From Lamprobacter modestohalophilus (GTDB taxonomy: Bacteria; Pseudomonadota; Gammaproteobacteria; Chromatiales; Chromatiaceae): 64,000 nt of DNA. Made by a program: the position numbers and the translations under genes. The notes beneath the pieces are model-generated. The model made no database searches, was not told where the DNA came from, and was given only the letters and a program-made list of their open reading frames with translations. Below, piece after piece: positions 50,788 through 60,200 of this stretch (positions are counted from its first letter, which is position 1; every line of letters begins with the position of its first letter). Where the stretch lies: NCBI RefSeq assembly GCF_016583905.1, contig NZ_NRRY01000019.1:62001-126000 (forward strand), read 5' to 3'.

Positions 50788-51736
50788 TGCTGGCAGCGTT
50801 CGACGGTCTTGCGCCAGAAGACCGCCAACGGCTCAAGGGCCTGGTCACCCATCGCGTCTGACGCTGGCTGCCACCCTCTTTCGCGCCAAGCGTGGTGACC
50901 GCGACCAGGATCAGCCCCATACCCAGGACCTGTAGCCCGCTCAGGTCCTGGCTCAACAGGGCCACGCCGAACAGCGCAGCGGTGATCGGCTCCACCATGG
51001 CGACGATCGAGGCGACGGTCGGTGGCGTCGCCCTGAGTCCCAGGATATAGAGGGTGAATGATAGCCCTGCGCCGAGCACGCCCAGCGTCGCGAAGAGCGG
51101 CCAACGCGTGGAGGTCAGCACGGCCGCCTTTTCGCCCGTATCGCCGCCCCAGGCGAGCACGATGACGAGGAGCGCAAACGCGATCGAGAGGATGGCCTGT
51201 GGACTGCCGTGGGCCGCAGCCCGCTTGAAGCCGAAGATGAAGACCGCGTAGGACACCCCTGCCAACAGCCCCGTGACGATGCCGAGCAGCGTGATGTCGT
51301 TCGCGCCAGTCTCGTAGACCCCCGTCAGGAGCAGGATGCCGAGCAGGACTAGGGCCATCGAAACCCACTTTGACGGCGTGGGTCGTTCCAGTTTCAGCGC
51401 GAAGGACAGAAGGTAGACGAACACCGGGGCACAATACATCAGCGTCGCCGCCACCGCGATGCTGCCTTCGGCGAGACTGGTGAGATAGAAGAAGAAGTTA
51501 CCGGCCACCCCGAGACCGGCAACCACCGACCAGCCCCAGAGGCGGGGACGCGCCAGTCCGCTGCCACCCGGGCACACGAGGAGCCAAGCGAGCACAAACA
51601 GAAGCCCGATCGCGCCGCGATAGAACGACACCACCGCCGGACCCCAACCCTCGGCCATCAGCATCCCACCGATCCCGCCTGCAAGCCCCCAGCACAGCGC
51701 CGCCAGCGCCACGAAGGCCGTGCTCATGCGTGCCAT
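50738..51736 (-). CDS. EamA/DMT family transporter
   Basis: 332-residue membrane protein with ten hydrophobic segments in two EamA repeats (AALCWGLAGGIGGMLMAEGW; ATLMYCAPVFVYLLSFALKLERPTPSKW; PLFATLGVLGAGLSFTLYILGL; VASIVAMVEPITAALFGVALLSQ). It is probably a metabolite or amino-acid exporter. The ATG has GGGAGG 5 nt upstream. The last ~45 residues (after TLGAKEGG) are Arg/Ser-rich and are the antisense of the atpG 3' end and a 24-codon ORF. The native stop therefore seems to have been lost when the gene was placed here. It is flanked by 16-bp direct repeats. Confidence 0.9.
   Translation of the reverse strand: MARMSTAFVALAALCWGLAGGIGGMLMAEGWGPAVVSFYRGAIGLLFVLAWLLVCPGGSGLARPRLWGWSVVAGLGVAGNFFFYLTSLAEGSIAVAATLMYCAPVFVYLLSFALKLERPTPSKWVSMALVLLGILLLTGVYETGANDITLLGIVTGLLAGVSYAVFIFGFKRAAAHGSPQAILSIAFALLVIVLAWGGDTGEKAAVLTSTRWPLFATLGVLGAGLSFTLYILGLRATPPTVASIVAMVEPITAALFGVALLSQDLSGLQVLGMGLILVAVTTLGAKEGGSQRQTRWVTRPLSRWRSSGARPSNAASIRTPPRSRKPHRAARW
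50773..50788 (+). repeat. 16-bp direct repeat, left copy
   Basis: gaggcggtgtcctgat, containing the atpG stop codon, is repeated exactly at 51863-51878. The copies bracket nearly all of the EamA gene, and flanking bases do not match. Confidence 0.85.
50787..50861 (+). CDS. 24-codon ORF coupled to atpG, possible gene remnant
   Basis: The ATG overlaps the atpG stop as TGATG and the frame encodes MLAAFDGLAPEDRQRLKGLV plus four residues. The composition looks protein-like. It may be the stub of a gene that followed atpG before the EamA segment arrived. Family unknown. Confidence 0.3.
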   Translation: MLAAFDGLAPEDRQRLKGLVTHRV

Positions 51737-52071
51737 CTGTCCTCCCGCTGTCTGGTACGACGATCATCGTCGGCAGTGGCCACTTGGCGAGTTCGCAAAT
51801 ACAGTCATGCGATGCCTCCGCCTGCTGGCCATGCAGATCACATGCCGACATTTGCCCGCTGTGAGGCGGTGTCCTGATAGCTGTGATCCCCCGTTGTGGG
51901 CGGTCACTTGCTGAGGTGCGGTGGCGCATTTGCCCCGCCGACGGGGAATATGCCCCGATGACGCCCGTGATCCCCAGCCTTGTCGCGCTGATCGTCAATG
52001 CTGGTGCTCGGGTTCTGCGCGGTCTCTCATTTCAATCTCTGCGCTTGATCCTGCCATTGGCCAGAAACTTG
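51737..52071. other. Spacer between the EamA gene and the DUF72 remnant
   Basis: About 335 bp with no supported gene. It holds the EamA upstream region, the right 16-bp repeat and small inverted repeats such as ccccg-ccga-cggggaa near 51935. The open frame starting at 51883 only becomes protein-like from 52072. Confidence 0.5.
51863..51878 (+). repeat. 16-bp direct repeat, right copy
   Basis: Perfect copy of 50773-50788, 1090 bp downstream, lying just before the DUF72 remnant region. Confidence 0.85.
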
Positions 52072-52290
52072 TGCATCTATGACCTCGATGGCTACGAGAC
52101 CGCGCCGCATCTCACCGCCGACTTCGTCTATCTGCGCCTGCATGGACCCAACGGCCCCTATCGCGGCCGCTACTCCGATCAGGCGCTCGAGCGATGGGCC
52201 GAGACCTTGCAAGGCTGGGCCGATCGCGGCCTGGACACCTACTGCTGGTTCGACAATGACGAGGCCGGCCATGCGCCACGCAATCGCGCT
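52072..52290 (+). pseudogene. DUF72 (YecE-like) C-terminal remnant
   Basis: The frame encodes CIYDLDGYETAPHLTADFVY, LRLHGPNGPYRGRYSDQAL and LDTYCWFDNDEAGHAPRN, which match the C-terminal third of DUF72 proteins. The N-terminal two thirds of the TIM-barrel-like domain are absent, and the end goes off frame after the NDEAG motif. This is a decayed fragment. Confidence 0.75.
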
Positions 52291-52444
52291 GATGAGCGCA
52301 ATTCAGGAGCGGGTCCGCGCCCTGGGTGCCGGCTCTGAAGACGCTTAGAGACTTGCGGCGGCGGCGCCCGAACCCGAACCCGAGCCCAAGTCCGAGCCTG
52401 CTATGCTTGGGCACCCAGTCCCATGCCGCCGGAGCCTCGCCCGC

Positions 52445-54022
52445 ATGCGCTTTTTCAACACCGAAGGGCCGGTCCACTGCGCCCAACATTACTGCCTGCC
52501 GCCGCTCGTGCGCTGGGATCTGGATGAGATTCTCGGGCTCATCGAGCGCCAGAAGTATTTCCTGCTGCATGCCCCGCGCCAGACCGGAAAGACGAGCTGC
52601 ATGCTTGCGCTGATGGAGCATCTCAATCGCGAAGGCGTCTATCAGGCACTCTACGTCAACATCGAAACAGCCCAGACCGTGCGCGAGGATGTTGCGAGTG
52701 GTATGCGTGCCATCTGCGGTGCCATCGGCGCCTCGGCACGCGGCATCCTGGGCGAGACACGCCTATTCGAGTGGCTTGACGAAGCCTTAGCCGAGCAAGG
52801 CGCACACGGCGCGCTCAGCGGCATGCTCACACGCTGGAGCGCCGCCGCTGAGCGCCCCATCGTGTTGCTGCTCGACGAGGTCGATGCCCTGGTCGGCGAC
52901 ACCCTGGTCTCACTGCTGCGGCAGTTGCGCACCGGCTACACCCAGCGCCCAGCGCTGCCGTTTCCGCAGACCGTCATGCTCTGCGGCGTGCGCGATCTGC
53001 GCGACTACCGCATCCACGCCCGCTCCGAGCCGGCGCCCATCACCGGCGGCAGCGCCTTCAACATCAAGGCCAAATCGCTGCGCCTGGGGGACTTCTCCGC
53101 CGCGGAAACCCGCACGCTACTCGAGGAGCACACCCAGGAGACCGGCCAGGCCTTCACCCCCGAGGCGCTCGCACGGGTCTGGGAGCTGACCTGCGGCCAG
53201 CCTTGGCTGGTCAATGCGCTGGCCGATCGGACCTGTTTCGAGCAGCCCGAGGGCCGTGACCGCAGCCGGCCCATCAGCGCCGCGATGATCGATGCAGCCA
53301 AGGAGTCGATGATCCTCGAGCGCGTCACCCATCTCGATCAGCTCGCCGACAAACTGCGCGAGGAGCGGGTGCGGCGCATCATCGAGCCGATGCTAGCCGG
53401 CGAGCTGCTGGGCAACCTGCCCCTGGAGGATCGCGATTATCTGGTCGATCTTGGCCTGTTGCGACGCGCCCAAGGCGGTGGCCTCGAGGTGGCCAATCCC
53501 ATCTATCGGGAAGTGCTGCCGCGCATGCTGGCATCGGGTCCGCAGGATTCGCTGCCGCGCATCGCCCCGACCTGGCTCGATGCTCAAGGCCGGCTCGATC
53601 CCGAGCGACTCTTGACCGCCTTCCTCGCGTTCTGGCGCCAGCACGGCGAGCCCCTGTTGTGCAGCGCGCCCTATGCCGAGATCGCCCCGCATCTGGTGCT
53701 GATGGCCTTTTTACACCGGGTGATCAATGGTGGAGGCAGCCTGGAGCGCGAGTATGCGATCGGCGCCGGGCGCATGGATCTCTACCTGCGCTATGGCGAG
53801 ACGACGCTTGGCCTGGAGCTGAAGGTCTGGCGTGATGGGCGCCCCGATCCCTGCGCGCAGGGCCTCAAGCAGCTCGATGGCTACCTGGCCGGCCTGGGCC
53901 TGGACAGCGGCTGGTTGATCATCTTCGACCGCCGCGGCGGCCAGCCGCCGATCGCCGAGCGCACCGGCGCCGAAGAGGTCAGCAGTCCGGCTGGGCGGCG
54001 CATCTGGGTGATCCGGGGGTGA
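52445..54022 (+). CDS. AAA-type ATPase with C-terminal PD-(D/E)XK nuclease-like domain
   Basis: 525-residue protein. Residues ~25-200 form an AAA ATPase with P-loop APRQTGKTSCMLAL and Walker B IVLLLDEVDALVG. A winged-helix-like middle region follows (LPLEDRDYLVDLGLLRRAQGGGLEVANPIYREVL). The last ~130 residues have the restriction-endonuclease core: IGAGRMDLYLRYGETTLGLELKVWRDG, with Asp and Glu-x-Lys. This AAA_35-like family is common and often multicopy in cyanobacteria and purple sulfur bacteria; its role is unknown, with mobile or defence links suspected. I chose the ATG at 52445 (MRFFNTEGPV), the usual family start. Confidence 0.85.
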   Translation: MRFFNTEGPVHCAQHYCLPPLVRWDLDEILGLIERQKYFLLHAPRQTGKTSCMLALMEHLNREGVYQALYVNIETAQTVREDVASGMRAICGAIGASARGILGETRLFEWLDEALAEQGAHGALSGMLTRWSAAAERPIVLLLDEVDALVGDTLVSLLRQLRTGYTQRPALPFPQTVMLCGVRDLRDYRIHARSEPAPITGGSAFNIKAKSLRLGDFSAAETRTLLEEHTQETGQAFTPEALARVWELTCGQPWLVNALADRTCFEQPEGRDRSRPISAAMIDAAKESMILERVTHLDQLADKLREERVRRIIEPMLAGELLGNLPLEDRDYLVDLGLLRRAQGGGLEVANPIYREVLPRMLASGPQDSLPRIAPTWLDAQGRLDPERLLTAFLAFWRQHGEPLLCSAPYAEIAPHLVLMAFLHRVINGGGSLEREYAIGAGRMDLYLRYGETTLGLELKVWRDGRPDPCAQGLKQLDGYLAGLGLDSGWLIIFDRRGGQPPIAERTGAEEVSSPAGRRIWVIRG

Positions 54023-54198
54023 GATCAGTCACCAAGAGAGCGCCTAGCAACGGCTCAGTCGGCCATAGGCCAGGTGCTCTCCTGCTTCCTGCTCGGCGCT
54101 TCAGCCTGTCGGCAGACTCACTGCAGGCGAATCTGCCGCGGCTTGCCCTGCTCCGATCGCTGCATCCGGATGTGCAGCACGCCTCGGCGAAGACCGGC

Positions 54199-54399
54199 TC
54201 ATTCCATGACGAAGGTCACCTTCATATCGACGCGAAAGCCGGTGATCTTGCCGTCGTTGACCACGACCTTTTGCTCCTTGACCCAGGCCCCTTCGATGTT
54301 CTTGAGGCGCTTGCTCGCCTCTTCGATGCCAGTGCGAATCGCGCGCTCGAAGCTTTCGGTCGACTCGGCGGTGATCTCAATAATCTTGGCGACAGACAT
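54199..54399 (-). CDS. Dodecin family flavin-binding protein
   Basis: 66-residue protein matching dodecin along its length: MSVAKIIEITAESTESFERAIRTGI, the flavin-stacking Trp in IEGAWVKEQKVVV, and ITGFRVDMKVTFVME. Dodecins assemble into hollow dodecamers that store riboflavin, FMN or FAD and protect against free flavin. A GAGGAG site precedes the ATG. Confidence 0.93.
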   Translation of the reverse strand: MSVAKIIEITAESTESFERAIRTGIEEASKRLKNIEGAWVKEQKVVVNDGKITGFRVDMKVTFVME

Positions 54400-55239
54400 G
54401 GCTGGCTCCTCATCAGGTTGTGTTAGTTGCAGGTTGTGTCAGTTGCAGGATGTGCCGGGGTGACCGTGACGGAGACCACGGCACGCTCGCTGATAGCACG
54501 GCGCGTGCCAGCGTCCAGCACGGTGCGTGCCAGCGTCCATCTGCTGAGGAGACTCTGTTGAGCCGGAAGCCATTCCGAAGCTGACCCGAAAGCGCACCCA
54601 GGCGCCATGGCTCGGTTGGCTCGATCGAGCACGCCAAGAACAAGAATGCGCACGGCTAGCCGCCCCTGCTAGTCGGCCCTGATCGCGTTTGCTCACCCCT
54701 TGCCCATGTCAGCTCAGCCGCTCAGCAGCTCAAGCCTGGGAAACACCTGGGATGGCGACTGATGACAGTCGTGGGGGTTTTAAACGTCTGTCGGGCGAAA
54801 ACAACCACGCCGCTTCGCTGATAGGCCTCGTGCCGCTTCGCTGACAGGCCTCGGTTCGACCGTCGTTCAGCAGTCGGCCCCGCTGCGGCCAGGGCCAAGG
54901 TCAGAGCAAGGCAGCAACGACTCCGTAAGCCGCCCTCACTCGCGCCCTCTCGCTCAGCGCCAAGGCCCGAGCACGGCAACGATCACTCCGAGCGGGATGG
55001 CACCGATGACCGGCCGGCTCAGAAAAGCCACGGATGGCATGCATTCTGCTTGACTTGAGTCGAGATAGCACAACGCGAGGGCGAGAGCGCGCATGGGCTG
55101 ATCCCTTTCAAAGGGACCAAGGCTCAAGGGGACCAAGGCAACCTAACGGGACCCGAGCAGCCCATGCCGGCAGCCAGGCGCATCGCATCAACGCAACGTC
55201 ATCGTGAACCTCACGTGAACCTCATCATGGAGATCCGGG
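54400..55239. other. Long intergenic region between dodecin and pfkB genes
   Basis: 840 bp with no supported gene; open frames of 60-85 codons lack ribosome sites and family features. It holds several direct repeats: a 16-bp unit (ggttgtgtYagttgca) twice near 54417-54448, gcgtgccagcgtcca at 54503 and 54525, and a 23-bp unit twice at 54809-54854. No hairpin plus T-run or tRNA was seen. Confidence 0.55.
54809..54854 (+). repeat. 23-bp tandem repeat
   Basis: Two adjacent 23-bp copies (gccgcttcgctgaYaggcct, then cgK) differ at two positions. Confidence 0.7.
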
Positions 55240-56217
55240 ATGCCCGACGTCGTCACTCTGACCATGAACCCGGCGCTCGATCTGAGTAGCGAGACCGAGC
55301 AGCTGAAGCCTGGGCAGAAGACACGCTGCAGTCTGCCGCGCCGCACGCCCGGCGGCGGCGGCATCAACGTTGCCCGAGGGCTGCATCGGCTCGGCACCGA
55401 TGTGCTCGCAGTCTATCCGTCCGGCGGAGCCACCGGCCAACGACTTGATGGTCTGCTGGAGCAGGCTGGCATCCGCACCCAATCGCTGCCGATCGACGGC
55501 GACATCCGCGAGAATCTCTCCTTGGCAGAGCAGGCACCGCACCTCGAATCCCCTCGGGTCTTCCATCTGGTGTTTCCCGGTCCCCAGCTTGCCGAGCGCG
55601 ACTGGCAGGCCGTTCCCGAAGCGCTCGAGGCGATCGCCCCAGCGCCTCGTTATCTGGTGCTCAGTGGCAGTCTGCCACCCGGCGTGCCCGCGGACTTCTA
55701 TGCCGAGGTGGCTCAACGCGTCTCGCAGCGCGGTATCCGGGTGGTGCTCGACACCGCGGCGCCAACGCTCGATGCCACCCTGCGCGCCCAGCCGCCGTTG
55801 TTCCTGATCAAGCCCAACCGTCACGAATGCCACCAGCTGTTCAAGGTCGAGCGCGAGGAGCCTGAGGCCTATCTCGCCGGCATGGAAGCGCTGCTCGACC
55901 AAGGGGCCGCTGAGGCCATCGTCGTCACCTTGGGCAGCCAAGGAGCGGTGCTTGCTAGCGATGGCCTGCGTCTGCACCTGCAGCCACCGTCGGTGCAAGG
56001 CCGAGCCCCGATGGGGGCTGGTGACAGCTTCGTCAGCGCCTTGATCCATCGGCTGACCCAAGACGGCACGCTGTCCGACGCAGCCCGCGATGGCGTTGCC
56101 GCCGCAGCGGCTGCAGTCAAGACGCGCGATGCCAATCTGTACCGCAAGCAAGACCTGGAACAACTGCGCTCGCAGGTCCAGACCCACGAGCATCAGCCGA
56201 GCCCCAAGCAATCCTAA
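55240..56217 (+). CDS. PfkB-family hexose kinase (1-phosphofructokinase / 6-phosphofructokinase II type)
   Basis: 325-residue ribokinase-fold sugar-phosphate kinase. The N-terminal TMNPALDLSSETEQLKPGQK, the GGGGINVARGLHRLG substrate loop, LSGSLPPGVP and FLIKPNRHECHQLF match the phosphofructokinase branch. The catalytic Asp is in GAGDSFVSALIH. Fructose-6-P or fructose-1-P is the likely substrate. It precedes gap on the same strand, which supports a glycolytic role. Five degenerate repeats of ~15 bp follow the coding region. Confidence 0.9.
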   Translation: MPDVVTLTMNPALDLSSETEQLKPGQKTRCSLPRRTPGGGGINVARGLHRLGTDVLAVYPSGGATGQRLDGLLEQAGIRTQSLPIDGDIRENLSLAEQAPHLESPRVFHLVFPGPQLAERDWQAVPEALEAIAPAPRYLVLSGSLPPGVPADFYAEVAQRVSQRGIRVVLDTAAPTLDATLRAQPPLFLIKPNRHECHQLFKVEREEPEAYLAGMEALLDQGAAEAIVVTLGSQGAVLASDGLRLHLQPPSVQGRAPMGAGDSFVSALIHRLTQDGTLSDAARDGVAAAAAAVKTRDANLYRKQDLEQLRSQVQTHEHQPSPKQS

Positions 56218-56287
56218 GCCCAAGCAATCCTAAGCCCATCTAATCCTGAGCCAACGCAATCCTGACCTGAGCCCACCCAATCCTGAG
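56208..56287 (+). repeat. ~15-bp spacer repeats between pfkB and gap
   Basis: About five degenerate copies of an element close to caatcctRagcccaN span the end of pfkB and the spacer. The last copy runs into the gap ribosome site GAGGAG. Confidence 0.75.
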
Positions 56288-56298
56288 GAGTCAAGACC

Positions 56299-57288
56299 AT
56301 GGCAAGAATCGCAATCAATGGACTCGGGCGCATCGGACGCGCCACCCTGAAGCTGGTGATGGAGGAGCCCAGCCTCGAGCTGATCGGCGTCAACGATCTG
56401 GCCGACCATGAGCAGCTCGCCTACCTGCTTCGCTACGATTCGGTGTACGGGCGCTCGACGCACGAGGTCGCCAGCCAAGACGGTCAACTGGTCATCGATG
56501 GCCAGCACATCCCGCTGTCTAACCACGAGGACCCGTTGCTGTCACCCTGGAAGGATCTGGACGTCGATCTGGTCTTCGAGTGCACCGGCGCGTTCCGGGA
56601 CCGGGACGCCCTGCAACGCCACCTTGAGGCCGGCGCCCGTAAGGTCATGCTCTCCGCTCCAGCCAAGGACGAGAGCATTCCGATGATCGTCCCGGGCGTC
56701 AATGACGCCGGCACCGCGCCGATCTTCTCCTGCGCCAGCTGCACCACCAACTGCATCGCGCCAGTGACCGAGGTCATGCAGCGGCGCATCGGCGTCGCCA
56801 AGGCCATGATGACGACCGTGCATGCCTACACCTCGACTCAGGAGACGGTCGATGCGCCCTCCAAGCGCATGGAGCGCGGCCGGGCCGCAGCGATCAACCT
56901 GGTGCCCACCAGCACCGGCGCGGCCGAGGCCACCAACCGCGTGCTCGGGGAGCATCCGATCGAGTTCGATGGACTCGCTGTGCGAGCGCCGGTTGCGGTG
57001 GGCTCGCTGGCGGATATCACCTTCGTCACCAGCCGGGCAACCTCGCGCGAGGAGGTCAACAAGGTCTTCATGGAGGAGTCGCTGAACCCCCGTTACTCGA
57101 AGGTCCTGTCGATCATCGAGGAGCCGATCGTCTCCTCCGACGTCATCCAGGACGCACACGCCTCGATCGTCGACCTGGGCTTGACCCGCGTCGTCGACGG
57201 TGACCTGGTCAAGGTGATGGCCTGGTATGACAACGAATGGGGCTATGCCGCCCAAATGGTGCGCGAGGCAGCCCGTCTGTACCAATGA
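56299..57288 (+). CDS. gap: Glyceraldehyde-3-phosphate dehydrogenase, type I
   Basis: 329-residue phosphorylating GAPDH. NAD-binding INGLGRIGR lies at residues 4-12, catalytic Cys in SCASCTTNC, His in TTVHAYTSTQ, and the C-terminus WYDNEWGYAAQMV is standard. Asp/Leu context after beta-2 (GVNDLAD) suggests NAD preference. GAGGAG precedes the ATG. The stop overlaps the P-type ATPase start as ATGA, an unusual pairing. Confidence 0.96.
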   Translation: MARIAINGLGRIGRATLKLVMEEPSLELIGVNDLADHEQLAYLLRYDSVYGRSTHEVASQDGQLVIDGQHIPLSNHEDPLLSPWKDLDVDLVFECTGAFRDRDALQRHLEAGARKVMLSAPAKDESIPMIVPGVNDAGTAPIFSCASCTTNCIAPVTEVMQRRIGVAKAMMTTVHAYTSTQETVDAPSKRMERGRAAAINLVPTSTGAAEATNRVLGEHPIEFDGLAVRAPVAVGSLADITFVTSRATSREEVNKVFMEESLNPRYSKVLSIIEEPIVSSDVIQDAHASIVDLGLTRVVDGDLVKVMAWYDNEWGYAAQMVREAARLYQ

Positions 57289-60200
57289 CTGCGTTCTACC
57301 GACAACAGCCAGAGGGCGCGCTCGAGCAAGTCGACAGCGATGCCGACCACGGCCTCTCCGAAGCCGAGGTGCGCAAGCGGCGCGAGCAGTATGGCCGCAA
57401 TGCGCTGCGCCAGACGCGCTCGCGCCCGGCCTGGCGCATCCTGATCGATCAGCTCGCCAGCATCGTCGTGCTGCTGTTGCTGGCGGCCTCTGGTGCGGCG
57501 CTGCTGTTCGGGCAGGTCATCGAGGCCATCGCCATTGGTGCCGCGATCCTGGTCAACACCATTATCGGCTTCGTGATGGAGCTGCGGGCGACGCGTGCGA
57601 TGGAGGCCCTGCAGCGCATGGGCAAGACCCAGACGCGGGTGCTGCGTGAGGGCCACAGCCGCGAGATCTCGGCCGATGAGCTGGTACCCGGCGACATCGT
57701 GCTGCTCGATGCCGGCGACCTGGTGCCGGCCGACCTGCGCCTGCTCGAGGCGAATCGGCTGCAATGCGATGAGGCCGCGCTGACCGGCGAGTCGGTGCCG
57801 GTCGACAAGCGAACCGAGGCGATCGATTCCGCCTCAGAAGCCGGGCCAGAGGAGAAGGACAACGTAAAGAGCGGCACCGGGGAAGGCAATGAGGAAGAAG
57901 ATATCAGGGAAGATGCAATAGAAGACAGGAAGCTAGGCTCTTCGGAAGAAACGACAGGCAAAGCGCCGCCGCTTGGCGAGCGCTACAACATGGCCTACAA
58001 GGGCACCGCCGTGACCCAAGGCTCGGGCAGCGGCGTCGTCGTTGCCACCGGCATGGATACGGAGCTGGGCCACATCTCGGATCTGGTGGCACAGGCGGAG
58101 CAATCGGCGACCCCGCTGGAGAAGCGCCTCGATCGCCTTGGCCGGCGGCTGGTCTGGCTGACGCTGGCGATCGCGGTGGTGGTCGCCGGCGCGGGTCTGA
58201 TCGCCGGCAAGGAGCTGTTCGTGATGCTGGAGACGGCCATCGCACTGGCCATCGCCGCGGTCCCCGAGGGACTGCCCGTGGTCGCGACCCTGGCCTTGGC
58301 CCAGGGCATGCGCCAGATGGCGCGGCGCAACGCGGTGGTGAAACGGCTCTCAGCAGTGGAGACGCTCGGTGCCGCAAGTCTGATCTTCACCGACAAGACC
58401 GGCACCCTCACCGAGAACCGGATGGTGCTGGCGCAGCTGGCCCTCGAGCAAGGCACCCTGCGCTTCGAGCGCCCAGGCCAGACGACGACGCAAGCGACCG
58501 AAGGCCGCGGTCAAGACGAACACCGCCGTCAAGACGAAGGCGGCCGTCGAGATGAGAGCCAGCGTGAAGAAGGCAGAGGCGGCGGCGACGCCAGAGCCGA
58601 CGGAGAAGCGAGGGCCGGCACCCGGATCACGATCGACGGAAAAGCCCTGGACCTGGCCAATGAGCCGGCCGCGCGCGCCGCCCTCGAGACCGGAGCCCTT
58701 TGCAACAACGCCGAGCTTGGGAGCCAAGCAATCGCAGACAATTCCGATGCGCGCGCTGCCGCGGACGGCAGCGCCGATACTCCCGCTGGCGAGACTGCAA
58801 CAGCCGAGGCTGGTGGCGATGCCAAGACCAACGCCAATGCCAAGGCCGACGCTGGCGCCAACGTCCATGCTTCCGCTGGCGAGAATACGAAAGCTGATGC
58901 TGGCGGCAGCGCCAAAGCCGATGCCATCTTCGGCGCCACTGGCGACCCCACCGAGGTCTCCCTACTGGAAGCCGCGGCACTCGCCGGCCTCCACCGCCCT
59001 GAGCTGCTCGAGCGTTGGCCAGAGCAGCGCGAGATCAGCTTCGATCCCGACCTGAAGATGATGGCGACCGTCCATCAAAGCGATGACGGCTTCCGGATCG
59101 CCGTCAAAGGCGCGCCGGAGTCGGTGCTCGACGTCTGCGACCAGGTCCTCACCGCGGACGGCGAGACCGCGCTCGACGATGCGGCGCGCGAACACTGGCG
59201 CCAGCGCAGCGAGGCGCTTGCCGCCGACGGGCTGCGGGTGCTGGCGCTGGCACAACGCCAAGCCGAGCGCGAGGACGAAGACCCCTATCAACGGCTGACC
59301 CTGATCGGCCTGGCCGGCCTCTACGACCCACCCCGCCGCGGCATCCAGGACGTGATTGCGGCCTGCCAGCAGGCTGGCATTCGCATCGTGATGGGCACCG
59401 GCGATCATGCCGCCACGGCGCAGGCCATCGCCGCCGAGATCGGCATCGCTGGCAGCGACGAGCCGGCGATCGAAGGCGCGCGGCTCGACGATCTCGAGCA
59501 GCTCGATGACGACGAGCGTCGCGAGCTGCTCGAGCGCTCGGTGTTCGCGCGCATCAGTCCCGAGGAAAAGCTGCAGCTCATCGGTCTGTATCAGGATGCC
59601 GGCTGGATCGTCGGCATGACCGGCGACGGGGTCAACGATGCGCCGGCCCTGAAGAAGGCCGACATCGGCATCGCCATGGGTCAGCGCGGCACCGAGGTCG
59701 CGCGCGAGGCCTCGGATATGGTGCTCAAGGACGATGCCTTCGCGACCCTGGTCGCGGCCATCGAGCACGGGCGAACCATCTTCACCAACATCCGCCGTTT
59801 CATCGTCTACCTGCTGTCGGGCAATCTCGCCGAGATCATGGCGGTGGCAGCGGCGGCGCTGGTGGCGGCGCCCCTGCCCTTGCTGCCGCTGCAGATCCTC
59901 TACATCAATTTCGTCTCCGATGTGATGCCCGCGCTCGCGCTCGGCCTGAGTCCTGGCGAGCGCGGCGTGATGCAGCAGCCACCGCGCGCCCCCGACGAGC
60001 CCATCCTGATGCGCCGGCATTGGGCCGCTGTCGGCGGCTATGGGGCGCTGATCGCAGCAACGGTCCTGATCGCCTTCGCCATCGCGCTCGGGCCGATGCA
60101 GCTCGACACCGCCCATGCGGTGACCATCAGCTTCCTGACCTTCGGCTTCGCCCGGCTTTGGCATGTGCTGAACATGCGCGACACCAAGTCGCCGCTGCTG

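Noticed and set aside
51883-52071. N-terminal part of the DUF72-containing open frame
   Set aside because: Only the part from 52072 matches the family; the upstream codons look like random read-through.
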